64,000 bases of DNA from positions 1,198,040 through 1,262,039 of the forward strand of contig CAADRB010000015.1 of the NCBI GenBank assembly GCA_900708905.1, read 5' to 3'. The stretch comes from Hymenolepis diminuta (Eukaryota > Platyhelminthes > Cestoda > Cyclophyllidea > Hymenolepididae). Of this stretch, positions 38,401 through 53,400 are shown piece by piece (position 1 is the stretch's first letter; the number at the start of each line of letters is the position of its first letter). The notes under the pieces were generated by a model. That model was not told the origin of the DNA. It worked only from the letters and a program-made list of their open reading frames with translations, and did not search any database. A program made the position numbers and the translations under genes.

Positions 38401-41400
38401 AATATATTTTTTTTCATTAGCGATTTGGCAGTCAGCGATCCTTCAGATCACGGTATTACATGGCACTACCTTTGGCGGTCAAATGGTTAAAAGTGCATCA
38501 TACTCATTAAAACTTGGCTTTCTCTCTCGCATGCATAAATATTATTTACCTGATTTAATCAATTAGCTTTGGCTTTTCCCCTCGTTTTTTGAAATTCTAT
38601 CAGTAAATACTGGGCATTAACTTCCACTATCCCTTGAGTGACTTAGACAAATAGCAATTTTTTATTTACAGTGCTTTGTTCTGGTAGTGAAACTAAGGCA
38701 GAGCTATTATTTAGATGTGTCCATCCTCCTGACTACTTGTTCCTCGCATTTTGTCAGAAATAAAACTACAAACTCAGTGAAGAAGAAAATAACGGAAATT
38801 GGTGTTTTGTGTGAACGGAAGAAGAGAAGAGAGAGAAAGAGGTATATGCTCTTTTGATTACATTAATTTTTAATCATTCAACTCGGTGTTTATTTGCTCA
38901 CGGAATTAGTTTAAAACTCATCGCTACACCAGAATGCATAAAGCATAAAAGTGGAGCATTTTATGAGTGTTGAGTAGTAGTAGCAGCAGCAGATGGTGAT
39001 ATTATCAGTGGGTAAATTATGGGAGCATTTCAGAGTCCGAAGGCAGTCGTGTATCTAACAAAACATACATGATAGTCAAATGAGTGCGGACAGTTTCTCG
39101 GATAACTTCAGTGTTTGAAATGATTATTTGTCATTTTATGCTGGCCTACAAAGCAACAACAGCTTATCGTGCTCTTTGATTTTATGATAAAGTTATGATC
39201 TGCAGTGAAGGATAGAAGAAACGTAGATGGGATAGATAGTAAGTAATCCTAAATCGTATATTTTCTACAGGTTTTTCTCTCTATTTTATGCCAGTTTTCA
39301 ATAAAAGATCGCAATATAGAGAGAAGATTGTGTTGACAAGCAAGTTTTATTGAAAGAATTTCAGGAGGCGTAAATAATCGATAGGGGAGTAGTTGTTGTA
39401 GTCCTGTCCCTACAGACAGTTGCAGATAACGCACTAACTAATACTTTGTTTTAATTCTATTTTACGTTGATAGCCTATCGTGCACATCTCTTTAGCACTT
39501 CAAATAAGCTCTATAATTGCCAGTTTCAGATCATTTCTATATCTCTTAACTGCTCCCGTTAATACAATCCCGTTATGCATTTTTCAATGGTTCACGATGT
39601 TCTGTCACCTTTCATCAGAAATGGACAACCGTCTTAATGTTTAAGCTGTTACTCTGCCCCACGCTGCTAACTAATCTCAAAGTGAAGTCTAGACAGAAAA
39701 AAAAAGTAAATAATATCGCGGACACTAGCCTTCGAAACTATTCATGACACAAAAGAGGTTGCATTTGACTATAATCAGTGATATACTTAAGACTGAATTG
39801 AAACATTTTTTCATAATGAGGAGGTGACCATTTATAACATCCGCGGCTTAGTTCATGTTTTTCCTAGTCTGAAGAATCTTTTCAATTTTTCCGTATTTCG
39901 TATTCAGATTACTGAATCAGTCTTTAGAAAGTGCTTAAAACCATCTATGAATATGAATTTTTGAGGAAGATGACTACAGATGAAAGGGATCGCCGTCTGT
40001 TTAGGATCAGTGTATCTGATATTTATTAACGATTTCGATGAACATCTTTCTTGATGTGCTAAGATTTTAATCGATCTGATAATTAACATTCGAAATCAGT
40101 AGTATATTATATTATATTAAGGTTTGGCACTTGCGCCATTTTAGTATTGTTTTGTAATTGTTTTGATATTATTGGAATTATCATTTTCTGCCATATGGGT
40201 TTATATATTAGGAAAGTTTGTATTAAAGCGAAAGATTCATTTTATACTTTTATCTCCCACCGCTGGTCATGCATGCCTTATGTGCACGATCTAACCGACC
40301 ACTACTTATGCGTTGATTCTAGCATTGTAATTCTGGTTTGGTGTATTTTATTTGTGGTAATTAAAACTCACCTAGACAATTGGTTATGTCAAACACCTTA
40401 AGGCCTATCTTGCAGATATTTTATGTACCATATTTGTGTCCTCATCGCCGAAGTCTTACTACCTTCTTTCGGCGGATGATTCATCATCATGTACGTGTTT
40501 ATTCCACCACACTGCTCAGGAACAATGAAATTTTTTTAGCGTAGGGAGTATGCCTCTTTTATATCCAAAGGAATTCTGATATCTTTCTCAGCATTTTCTT
40601 CTCAGTAAATTATGAAAATATATCTGCATTTTTGGATTATGTATTCTAGCATATGTAGTGGATCATTATATGGTGAGGTGTAGAAATACCCGAGTATTCG
40701 AACATTATCGAATAGTTTTCGCACTTGATTCTGGTTCTTTAAATAAAAATCAATATTTATTAGTGGATTGTCTTTTCAATCGTTGCATCGATCCGAAATC
40801 ACACTTAGAGCATTTCTTGCAATGTGCTTGGAATATTTAAATGGGTTTTTCCAATTTAAGCTGGCGAAACTATACTAATTTCTTGTATATATTTCGGAAT
40901 TTCAATTTTCATTTGGCAATTTGTCGCATATGCTAGAAGCGTTCTGGTGAACGTTTAAAATCCATAATACGGATATGACCCTATTACATCCATTTTCAAA
41001 TAAACGCTGTGAACCATGTTCAGTTGGTGCTGTTAAAGTCGTGCCCTATCATCTTATTATTCTTGTCTGCATCTCAAGCGGTGGATTTCACAAATGCCAT
41101 TGAGACTAGCGCTTTGTATTGGCTAATCCATATTTCTCATAGATTGTCAACTTATGATTTATGTTACACCACTTGAGTAAGTGAAACTTGCTAGTACATC
41201 AATAATATATCTTCTTTGAAATATATTCTCTTTCCCCATCGAAACGTCAACCATTCCAGTTAACATGAATCAGTTTGATAGACCGTTTGCCTTGGTTTTC
41301 TATGGAATTGAATGTACTGATATTTATTGGTCTGTGTTGAATGACCTTGCTTATTGATAATAGAAAAAAATTTTCTTTAGAATTTTTCGCAGTATTTTTT

Positions 41401-44400
41401 ACACAGCGAGGTTATAACTTTCTCCAAATAATAGGTATGAAATAGCTAGAAGGATGGTTAAGCTAATTTTCTTTCTGAAAAAGAAAGAAGACTTAAATTT
41501 TCCAAGTGACCTGCCTACGATTTCTCCCATGTACAAATTCTGTGGTTTAAATAATTGACTAGGAAAATGGAAGAGAAGGCAACGTGCTGGTTCATCCCTT
41601 CATCTGGTACTTAAGGTAATAGCTGCTTGTTAAACTGGTTGAAAGGAGAGTTAAAGTGAGATGCATACCCGCATTTCCCCCTCAGAGTGAGAGAGTTTGA
41701 CGACAAACTGAGTGGCCGCTTCTGTTACCACCGCCAAAGCTCACACCGACATCACCGCTTCATTTGCTTAATGCTGCTTCTGCTACCGCCGCTGCAACCA
41801 TGCCTTCAACTGCTCCCCAATCGATAAAGGGAGAAGGCGAGAAAGGGGTTGTAATCGTACTAGGCGGGTAGGCAACTGAGGGGAGGGAACAGAATGCGCA
41901 TAAAGAGCAAGGGGGAAAAATACGTGCATGCACATACACTCACGCGAAGACACACCTGGATCATATGATACCTTCAGGGAAAGTGAGAGAACTGAAGTTA
42001 CCCTACTCCTCCCTCCAGCGAGGTGAAAACATAACTCACATTTCTCTCTCTCTCTACTTTGGGATTAATCTCACTTTCCTTTCCCTACTGCAGCTCCTGC
42101 TGCAGTATTACTTCATGTCACCGAAAGTGGTGGTAGTGATGCGTTGTGACCCCAAAAGAGGAGCCAAATGAAGATTGCTTCCCTCTCCTTTCTCTTTCTC
42201 TCGCTTTCACTTTCTCTCCTATCTCTGTAAATAAGCTGAGTTTTTTATTCAGTATCATTTGTTGGGATTAATTACATCCACTTATTTGGGATGTCATTTA
42301 AATATTTTATGTCTCAGCAGAGATAATGATTTGTGTACTTGAGCAGACATGGTGAAAGGCATGGATATCTGGTCATATACTACCTCGGAATGTTTTAAGT
42401 TAGCAAAATTCTAATTTTGTAAATTCCCTGGAGACAAATATAAACAATGATTTTTGAATCTACTAAAAAGCTAAACCACCACTGGTATAGCTCTAATCTG
42501 CCATTACAAATTATTATGTACCCAATGAGATTACTGTCTACCGTTGCTCAGACAGAAGAGAGAAGACTTGCAACTCACAAGGTGATTCTGTTTTTACTAC
42601 ATTAGGAGAATTCATCCATAAAAGGTTTGGAATGTGCCTAGTTAGTCATTTTGTGCAGAAAGCACGATTGTGGAAACTCAATAACCAATAATCCAGTGCA
42701 ATTAGACTGCAACTTGTGAACTTCGCTCACTTGAACCAAGAATATTCGGTTTGATTTTCTATCTGAATCATAAATCCCTCAATAAGAAATCGCAAAATCA
42801 GTTGAAATCACAAATTCTTCCTCTAATATTGCGGTTTATGGCTCTTTTCGTTGAAAAAGTAGCTTTTAACTGTAGTTTTATTTTTGCACATTATCTCAGG
42901 GAGCATATTTTACCACAAAATGTCGCTCAAAAATTTAAGCCTATTTTTTCTAAAAGCAGATGGTTGCGAACAAATAAGAAAGAAGACTGTCGAATATGGA
43001 TAAATCATTTAAAATACGTTTGTGGACCTAAAGCAGCGGTTTTGCTTTAGTTACAAATCGAAAACCGGATTTAGTATTTTAATAGGTTTTAAAATCATTG
43101 AGTGATTTACTTTAGTGAGTTTCAGGCATCAAAATATCCCATCAAAGTTCTGTTTTTTGAGCATGGCGCCATGATTAAAATCACAGTGGGCAATTTTTCT
43201 TGCAAATTAATTTTCAGAAGCTCAGATTAAATCTCACTATTTTATTACATTAAACCAACCTCGAGAAACTAAGTTAAACAGCAGTCTTCAATGTTGCTTC
43301 TAAATCCCACTTAAAAATGTTTTATTGCTCCTATCCTTACTCCAATTCAGCTAAATGGAAGGTCGGGGAATGATGAATATTCCTGCATTTACGGTTGGAT
43401 AAAAGGACTATTTCTGGTAGATGATAGGTGGTCATTCTCCTAAGGCACAAGGATATTAAAAAAGAGCGGATATTGATTATTCATTGTCTGCTCTCTTTCT
43501 ATTTATATCTTTCCCCTCAGTTCAACTTATAAAGATCGTTTTCAGGCAGTGTTAAGTTAGTGAACTTTTACTTAGTTATTTGGTTTTATTGCTTAACTGG
43601 AATTGGTATATTTTTTATAGGTTTATCCACTTGTAGTTGTTAGAATTTCCCTAAGGATATTGCTTAAGTATTTTTCACTTTGTCATTAAACTATACACTT
43701 TTTCTCCCCTGGTAATTGCTTTTTGAATTTGAATATAGAGTAAGGCCATGTCAATGTCAATGAAACCGGACACATATGTTAATGGATTTACTCGTGGAAT
43801 TCGTTGAATTTAAAGTTTATTATTTATATAAATCTCGATCACTATCGCAATATAGCTACAGCTATAGTGACTTACGGCTAATATAATTTGTTGGGATAAG
43901 AATACTTTACTAAGTGAACAAAGTCTGCTGGCAGAAATTTAGTGTCTTCATAGTTTTGATATTTGAAGATCAATCCGCCAACACACTGATGACGGTTTTT
44001 CCCAGACCTAATGCCAAGACGTCAGTGCAGTGTAGGCTGACATGCGACTTGGAGGTTATATAGGGGATGTGAACTCCCTATCCCGAGGCAAAAATTGTTT
44101 GATCTTAAACGCTATCAACCGTGAAAGTACCCACCAATTTGCAAATTTATAAAGAGTTCGGAGCGAAAAATCAGAGAAGGAATGCATAGGATTAGACCAC
44201 TGTTATCAAATTCATTAAATACGCTCTTATACCCATTTTTCTATTATTTGATCAACTGGGATATTATTTCAGTTAACAAATTCAGTGGAAGTATCTTGGG
44301 AAGACCGTCCGTAGACCTTTTGCAGTGTCCAGCTGGTGACATTAATAAGCTTGATCCTATTTCTTTATCCACTCTGACTTATTCTATTCTTCCTTAACTA

Positions 44401-47400
44401 TTTTAACAATGAAATGATATGAAGAAAATGATGTACCGTTCACTAAAATTACGTGGAAATGACAGGGTATAGGAAGGGCAACACATTAGTAGCTGAAAAG
44501 TATTTATTTATCCAGCGTTGTCGTTCATGTCCAATCGACGGTTTCTTCATATGAAGATTGACTACTGTCTCTGCTGTCTTTCCTTAATACCCAGTGTTGA
44601 CTGTCTCTATATCAAATGATTTCACAATTCATACCCGATTATTTTGAACTACAGCGACGGAACTTTCATAATTTTTCCTTGTAGGCTGTTTACCTTGAGC
44701 AACTTCACGCTGCTCGTGGACCGATCACACAAACGGATGTGGAGGCATTTTCGAAAAAGGCAGCAGTAGAAATTCTTGCTCCCAATGACGGATGTAACAT
44801 CGGTACTCCCGACTCCCTCTTACATGATCCTCGTCTACCACTTTTTGGATTCACTCCAGAGAATATCAACTTGCTCCTATTGCCCATGCTTACCACACAG
44901 TAAGCTTGATGAAATTAAAACTTAAGTATTAAAGAATTGCTTATCAACGAATTAAAAGGCGTCGAGCGACTTAAGTCAATAGAAAGACTGATAAAGGTAC
45001 AATATTTAATTATTGTCATGAAAAAGACTGAATTACTTAGATTTACCAGTCAGGCTGAAATAATCCTTGGACTGCAGTAAAGTTGATTTAGGATCAGTAT
45101 GAAAAGCAGGGAAAAGTTAAATAAATTTTTATTTTATTTATTAGCATTACATTGACTACAGCGATGCGAAATTTACAATTAAATGTTGAAGATTAAACCA
45201 CCCTGGAAGGATAAAAATTTCATTCATTCGATCTGTCAAGACTGACTGTTAAGAGCGGAATAATAGGAATGGCAGGTAGAGACTGGCGTAATAAAACAAG
45301 TATTCTGTGGGCTTGAGCCATGTTTGTATGTTTCCTGTTTTATTTCTAAATAGTGATGATTTCATTGATATATAATCAAATGTGGCACGAAATCTCCCTC
45401 CTTTATGTTCATATCATACCTGAATCCATATTTTGAACCAAATAGTTGTCAACAAGAAAATTTTAGGGTATTTTAGCTCCTCTAAGCTCTATTCTACTTG
45501 CTATTATTTGCTACAGCTTAGAGAAAAAAAACAAGTGCATCTCCATTTGATTCCATGCTGACTATGTCCATTATGTTACTGGGCTGTATTTCTAGACACG
45601 ACTGTTTGCAAGAGTAATTAAATGTGGCAAGTAATGTGAGTCTCTTTCCCCATGCGGATCACCTCATCATATGGTCAAATAAATTCGTTTAATGCAGAAA
45701 TCTGAATTACCTCTCCCAGAATAACTGTTTTATTCATACAAATTGATTAAGACTGAAAATGAAGAACCACTAAACTGAATAAGCTTGTCCTATGGCTTCA
45801 ATCGTTCTCTCTGTTCCTGTCCATAAAATAAGTTGTGTGCGTAAGGGCCCTTTATGAGTAATTGAAACAAATTTGCGGGAGGTTCTGCTTGCTACTGTTA
45901 GGCAGTTATCTTGACAAGGATAAAGTACATATTGGCCGAGAAATTGTAGGACTCTCTGATTAAGATACTCTCAACTCCACTTTTTGTTGATAATGATTGA
46001 GATATTTATTGATCAAAATATTTGATTTAGTCCATTTAATCAAGGGAATTGAATCGCAGCTATTTTTTAACAATGAATATAAAGCTTTCATTATAAAATT
46101 TACTAAGTGAAATGTCAAGATTCGTTTAAAAAGCAGGAGTCATTGGCGCCTTATGGAAATAACTGTTTTTCCTTTGGAATTTTTACTGCTTTTGGCAGAA
46201 GTCAATTTTTATTCCCAAATTGAGAGGGACACCATTTAGAAATTCATCCGGATGTGACCACGTTATTTTTCCTATCTTTCAGAACTAATTAAGCGATTAT
46301 AGAAGTTTTAAGCGAAATACTTCAAAAAATATTGTTAAGGCTTAAATCCGCTATTTTCTTTCAATCCACCCAGCTCAAGTTAAATGTGGATTTAACTTGT
46401 GCCTTTGATCACAAATTGAATGCTACTTTAGTTGATTAATGTTTTTTCTGTCTTAATAAGTTAAAAAATAGGTTTGTTAATTAGACAAAATCAAATATCC
46501 CGTAACTGTCAGTCATTTCTTTTAATCATAAAATGTTTAATGAATTGGATTTGGGGGCAAATGCAGCTTAGATTAAATTGGAATGAGAAGGGTGCACGAT
46601 GCAGTCACATTACAAATGGAAGCTTTCTGCCTATTAAAAGCCCTTCATTTACCTTTGGCTTTTATCGTTAATGAGAATCCTGATCAAAATAGCATGTTTT
46701 GCTTCAGAAGCTTGGGTTTCGAGCAAGCTAAAGAGATAATCAGTCATTTCCTGCAAGTCTAGTATGCGTCGTTCTGTTCTGGTAGTAGTTTGGGCTTTGC
46801 GATTAGCTTTTATGCGTTCGTATCACATAGTGCTTGAATCGACTCAAAATTGTGAAAAGGAAGACAAAATTGATAATATTTTGACTGATACACAAATTTC
46901 TTAAATTTTGAACAACTTGCTTAGAAAGAATGGAACTATATATGACTTGGAAATGAGTTGGAAACTAGCTGGGAACGTGCAGACTAATGGGCATATACCA
47001 AACTCTTCTTTGCAACTGGTGATTGTAGCTGTTATAGTTTAGAGGTTTGAATTTGAGCATTGTCTGCACTCCTCATACTTTTATTAGCTTCAAAAGGTTT
47101 ACCTAGACATTCTCTCATTTTTTGAACTGTTTTACCGATATTATCTGAAATAATGAAGTAATGAAAGCTATTTACATCACTTTTATTTAACTATTATTCA
47201 TAAGAAAATAGTTACATTCTTTTATACATTGAATCTATCAGTTTACCTCCCCTTTAACGAAATGTTTTAAGACTATTCATCTGTTTATTATTTCGAGTTT
47301 TTATCCACTTTTAACCATTGTGAATGACAAGTCTTTCATAGTTTAATTTTGTGTAACTGCGACTTTTGCATAGTTTTTTTTCACATCTAACTAAATTATT

Positions 47401-50400
47401 TGTAGTAAATGAGGTACCTACAGAAATTTTCATTCTCAAATTTTTTTCAGCTATTAAGACATATTTCAAGCTTTAAATTTAAGATATCCTTTTATTTATT
47501 TTTTGGCTAAGAAATGGTTTGTTATAAACGCCTTACATTTCACATATTCAGAAATTGGCAGTGAATTATTAATGATGGAAATTGTTCTTGAAAAGGATTC
47601 TGAGGCAAACAGAAAAATGCAGTTTAAGATGCGTATAATAACCTTGGGATATTGATTGAACTTTAAAGCTTTACTGGCTCAGCATGCATGCAAGTTATCT
47701 ATCTTCCCTGATATATGGCGAAAGTTCTCTTTGCATTATCATAAAATAGTTCATTTGCGAATAGCTTAGCCTTACAACGTGAATGACTTCCGATATCTAT
47801 TTTTGTCTTCTAATTTCAATTTTTAATTTGAAGTAACTTGAGATTCACAGCTGAATGAACAACTTAAAGGAAACGCATTTCCTCAATCCCTTGACGCAAT
47901 TTCAGTTTTGAGCGCAAAGGAAAAGAATATATGCTAGGGAATCGACTTTAGCTCAATTTCTCCGAATTTCGATTTTGTTTGTTTAAGGGTATTAAAACAA
48001 CGTCAAATCCGCATTTGAATTAAATTACTAATGTCAAAACAGAAGTCTCTTTTATTGCCCCTTCTCTCTCTTCTCTGTTTTCATTTGCTAAATTTGGATT
48101 TTGCTATACCAGGCAGGGTAATTAATCCACTACATGACCGGATAATAAATTGAGGTGCGAATAAAAATGTCGAATAAGTGAGGCGTTGACTGCAACTAGA
48201 GAAAATGACCACGGATTTTGAGTTTGCGATTATTTTCAATCTTAAGAATAAGGTCCTCCAGTATTGAATATCAATTTTTGAGCCAATCCTTTCTTGAATA
48301 AAAAGTGTTGGAAACGTGGTCTAAATAAGAGGTTATTATGGAACATTACTTACAAGGTAAGATAGAATGAAATGTAAAGTGGGTCGTTAACATAGGTTGC
48401 TGCAGATCCCATCAATTGGAACAATTCCGAGTTTTGAAGGAGGGACTGCTTGTTTGGCACGTTTTAGACTGTACAACATTCATTCCATTAAGGAAGATGA
48501 AAATCATGTGTTACCTATGTTGTAGTTTAGTTGGTAAGGTCAAGCTGACAAGCATTTTGGGGAGAGAAAGGGCTTACGAAAATGAGGAGATATTAACCCT
48601 TAGATTGTGAAAGGCCACTTAAATTATCACGTGCAAATGGCGTCTTGCATTTATGTGCTGGGTTACTAGATATTTTCAAAAATAAGAAGACACGACAAAA
48701 TTCAAATTTATGTCGTGCGCTATAATCAGTTAATGGGACATTTTTAGCAGTTCTTGGTGAGGATCTTCATATTCACTGCTGTTATCGTCAAATATGGCCG
48801 TGGAGAATTAATGTATTTTTTATCATGGACGCGTGCTATACATTTTCTCGAGCATATTTAGTCTCACTGTCTAGTTCACAACACGAAAAAACAAGGTTTG
48901 AGTATGCTGTTTTGTTCTTTTATTAAGTTTAGTGCCCTTGTGTATTACCTACTTAACTATGAACCTAATTGCCCTGTGAAAGTTATTCAATGACATTTAC
49001 ATTTACATGTCTGATCGTGGACTAGAAAAAGGTCCAAATTCATAGCGATCGTGAACTGCCTCAATTGTAATTTGGGAAAATTAAAGCTGAGGGATTTCTT
49101 GAGAAAAATCATTTACTCAATTATTAATCCTGCTTATTTAATAAGCATTTTAGAATAATACACGTTGGAAATACAAGAATGATAACCAAACGTGAAACTG
49201 AGTCGTACAAAATAATCAGAATATCCTATCAACAGTGTGTAGAATTGGTACATTAAGACCTGAACTTAACTCAGTTAAAAGCTTATTTTAGTCAAAATCC
49301 TGTTGACACCATTTAATCCACCTACTTCTCTTTTCTCTTACAAATCAAAAGGAAAGAAGCTCTGGGCTCTATGGGCAATGATGTGCCTCTTGCTTGCCTT
49401 TCGGAGTACGATCCACTTGTCTATGAATACTTCAAACAACTCTTCGCCCAGGTCACAAATCCCCCGATTGACCCCTTCCGTGAAAGAATTGTTATGTCTT
49501 TGGTATGTTAATCTAATTCGATTTTTTATCCTGTTTTTTTCCATTTGAATTAAACATAAAGGATATTTTGCAGCTAGAAGTTCTAATAATTTTTAATTTG
49601 TCTGGACATCTTTTAATTAAATAATGACCGTGCAATAAACAATATGTTCTATTTATGGACTGGTCAAAGCCAGATTGCAAAGAGATGGTCAAGATATCAT
49701 TTTTATCGTCAAGACAGGCGAAATAGACACTCAAATTTGAAATGAATATCCATTTAGTTAAGTCGAAAATGGAATTACTTTATTATGATTTCAAGTTCCT
49801 TTGTGAATCTACATTTGACTACTTGGATATAGGATCAAGCAGTAGGTAGACCTTAACGATTATTACTGTTGCTCTATATTTGAATCAGTTGACTTCTGTA
49901 ATTATCGAAATTGTTTTAGTTAAGAGTTTTTATTCTAAAAGAGTTGCGGAAGAGATTTTCATTTATTTAATTATTTAACATATATTCAAAAGGCCAAAAG
50001 AAATAAGTCCACAGTGACTTGAGTTGGATATACGATGAGTGAGTTAATCCGTTCAGTAGTTTGGGAAGTTCGTTTCCCATTCTTCGGTTAACTCATTTGT
50101 TTCGGTCACAGTGCCTTCCATTTCGTTAATCAAACTTCCTCGTTGACATAGGTAAAATGTATTACTAAAGTGGAAATGAGTTTTAGTGTTTACTCTCTCT
50201 TTTCCCTAACTAGGCTTGTCCAATTGGTCCAGAAGCGAACGTGCTGGAACCAAGTCCACTGCAGGCTCACCGTCTCTGGTTGAAACAACCCATTCTTTCT
50301 CTCGCTGACATGCTTCTTTTCCGTTCTCTTCAAAATCCACCACCCGCTTCTTTCATACCACCAAGCAGCTCTCAAGTCTACAGTTGGCGTACTCATCTAA

Positions 50401-53400
50401 TTGAAGCGTCTTTCGTCCTCAGTCCAGAAACACACAAGGCTGAGTTGGGCGATCTACTCAAAGGCGCCCTGGAACATCTCTGTTCTGAAGCTGAACAATC
50501 TGTCAAGGAGGGTGTCAGTATAATTATCATCTCAGATAGAAAAGTTAGTCCATCAATGGTACCAGTTCCTTCTCTACTGGCTCTCGGTGCTGTACATCAA
50601 CACCTGCTGAAGGCAAAGTTGAGAATGAAGGTTGGCTTAGTGGTAGAATCTGGTGACGCTAGAGAAGTACATCATTTTTGTACTCTTCTGAGTTTCGGCG
50701 CTGACGCTATCTGTCCCTATATGGTCTTCGAGATGATCAGACGCCTTCGTGAAGAAGGAATGCTCACTCCTACTGGTGCTGACCCATCAAAATCCAGTGA
50801 TGAATCTTTCTTCAAGAATTACGTGACAGCTATTGAGAATGGTATCTTGAAGGTACGTCTAAGCCATCCATCTTAGCTACTTAAATGATTTCGGTAGTCC
50901 CCACATTTTCATTCCCCTCAGGTTATGGCCAAAATGGGTATTTCCACACTACAGTCGTACAAAGCTGCTCAGATCTTTGAGGCCGTGGGCTTGTCACAAG
51001 ATGTTGTGGATATGTGCTTCACTAACACAGCTTCACGTATTGCTGGTTCTGGATTTGATATTCTTGCTTCTGAGATGTGTTCGCGTCATTCGAAAGCCTT
51101 CGGGTTGGTTCATACCGCAGATGGCACAATGGTTGATCCTCAACAGGAATGTACTTATCGGGTGAATGGAGGCGAAAAGACTGCTCCGGGTGTTGGATTA
51201 TACTCAAGAAATCCTGGCTTTTATCACTGGAGACAGGGTGGTGAACGTCATATGAATGATCCTCTTACTATCGCTAAGCTACAGGTGAGTTAAAATTTCC
51301 TCATGATAGCCCAATCAGATAAAGATCGAATGTGCTCCGTTGTCTTCAAGTGGCACTCCTTAAGATCAACTACTGAAGGATAGTTATTGATCTTGGAATT
51401 CCTTAATACTTGGTTTTGACGACTATCTTTATAGCCCTTATAGGGATGTCCAACGTGTGCCCAACGTTGAGAATCGTACTGCATTCAAATCTCGTCAGCT
51501 TTGAAAAGCGGATTACAAAATCTACCCCTTAATCTAAATGTGATTAGGCTATTTAGATTATAATCTAATGCAGATGGAATTGTTTCTAAATCGAGTTTTC
51601 CTCATAGGATTATTCTGGTATATATTGGAAATTATATAAAGACTCATAGAACAACACGTCTTGACTGGATCAAATTTTATTATGTTCTGACAAGCTGTAA
51701 TTGTGTGAGTAGGGGGTCAATATAGATATTAGTTGAGGAGAATAGGCTAGGGTTTTAGCTAACGTTCAAAATATGAATGTCGGCGTCACACGGTATAATG
51801 AATCAAACCCGCAAGTTTTTAATAAATCACTTTCTTCATATTGTAGGTTGCAGCCCGAGATAAGAGCGTTGATGCTTACCGTCATTTCACAAATTCCGCC
51901 AATGAGCAAGCTCGCCACTGCACACTTCGTGGTCAACTAGAGTTCAACTATGCGGAAAAGCCCATTTCCGTCGATCTGGTTGAACCTGCTAGTGAAATAG
52001 TCAAAAAGTTCGCCACAGGCGCTATGAGTTTGGGTTCAATCTCCGCGGAGACCCACAGTACAATCGCTAGAGCAATGAACGCAATTGGTGCTCGTTCTAA
52101 CACAGGAGAGGGAGGTGAACTTCCTGAACGCTACTTGAATCCCTCTATCTGTTCCTCCATCAAACAGGTCGCATCGGCTCGTTTTGGTGTAAATAGCTCT
52201 TACCTGGCTCACGCCGACATGCTCCAAATTAAGATGGCTCAGGGCGCTAAGCCTGGTGAAGGTGGTGAGTTGCCTGGTTACAAGGTTACGGCGGAGATAG
52301 CCCGTCTTAGACATTCTGTTCCGGGTGTTGGTCTCATCTCTCCACCACCTCATCATGATATCTACTCGATTGAAGATCTCGCCCAGGCAAGAATAACCTC
52401 AACCCATTCCTCGAATCATCTACCATTTTCAGTTCCGCAGTATGTTAATCTGTTTATGTATTCTCTTTTGCAGCTGATCTATGACTTGAAAGCTGCTAAT
52501 CCAATGGCGGTCGTTAGTGTCAAGCTGGTCTCAGAAGTTGGCGTTGGTGTTATTGCTTCAGGTGTCGCAAAGGTTTGAATTAACCCTTCTCTTTTCAACA
52601 TATTCCCTTTTATTTACCCCCATTTTTCTACATTTCCTCTGATAACTCTGCGTATTTTCTTTAGGCATACGGACAACTTCAGGTTATATTCGATCTAGTT
52701 TAAGTCGTTAGTTAGATACTTAATTATTCTGTGTATGTGTGTGGTTGTTGTGTATAACAATTCCTACACGTAGTAATTATTAGACATAGAAGAACTATGT
52801 CTTCTAATGTGTCGTGATCCAAGCCACTCTGATTATTCTTCCTGTATGTCTGTCTAGTAGATTGGTGTCAGTAGTAGGAGCGCATTATAAAATAAAGAAG
52901 CTCTAACTGATGTCTTTTTCTTTCTACAGGCTCATGCTGCCCATATTATCGTGTCGGGCCATGACGGTGGAACAGGTGCCAGTTCTTGGACTGGTATCAA
53001 AAATGCCGGTTTGCCGTGGGAATTGGGTATTGCCGAGACTCATCAGGTCCTGGTGAACAATCATTCTCGATCGAAGGTTGTGCTTCAAGCTGACGGTCAA
53101 ATTCGCACAGGTGAGTTGAATTTATGTGGACGGAAGTTATTGTCCCTTTCTTTTGTTGTCTTAATATGTTCTAAAGTCTCCTAAACTGGAAACAGTGCGT
53201 ATTGGTTATGCTATGACTATAAAATTGTGTGCAAATATGTTTATGGGGCCTTTAGCTCAGCTTAATGAGAAGAGTAGAAATGCGTCCTTGTCGGCAAACA
53301 CATGTCAGGCTATGGATGTTGAATGTATTAATATAACTATTTGAGACCACTCGCCAAAATTCTAGACAGCTACGAATGTCATCTAAGCTAGATAAAAGTC

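Noticed and set aside
40147..40840. Two short plus-strand frames considered as an integrase remnant
   Set aside because: No HHCC or DDE residues and no reverse-transcriptase motif could be identified.
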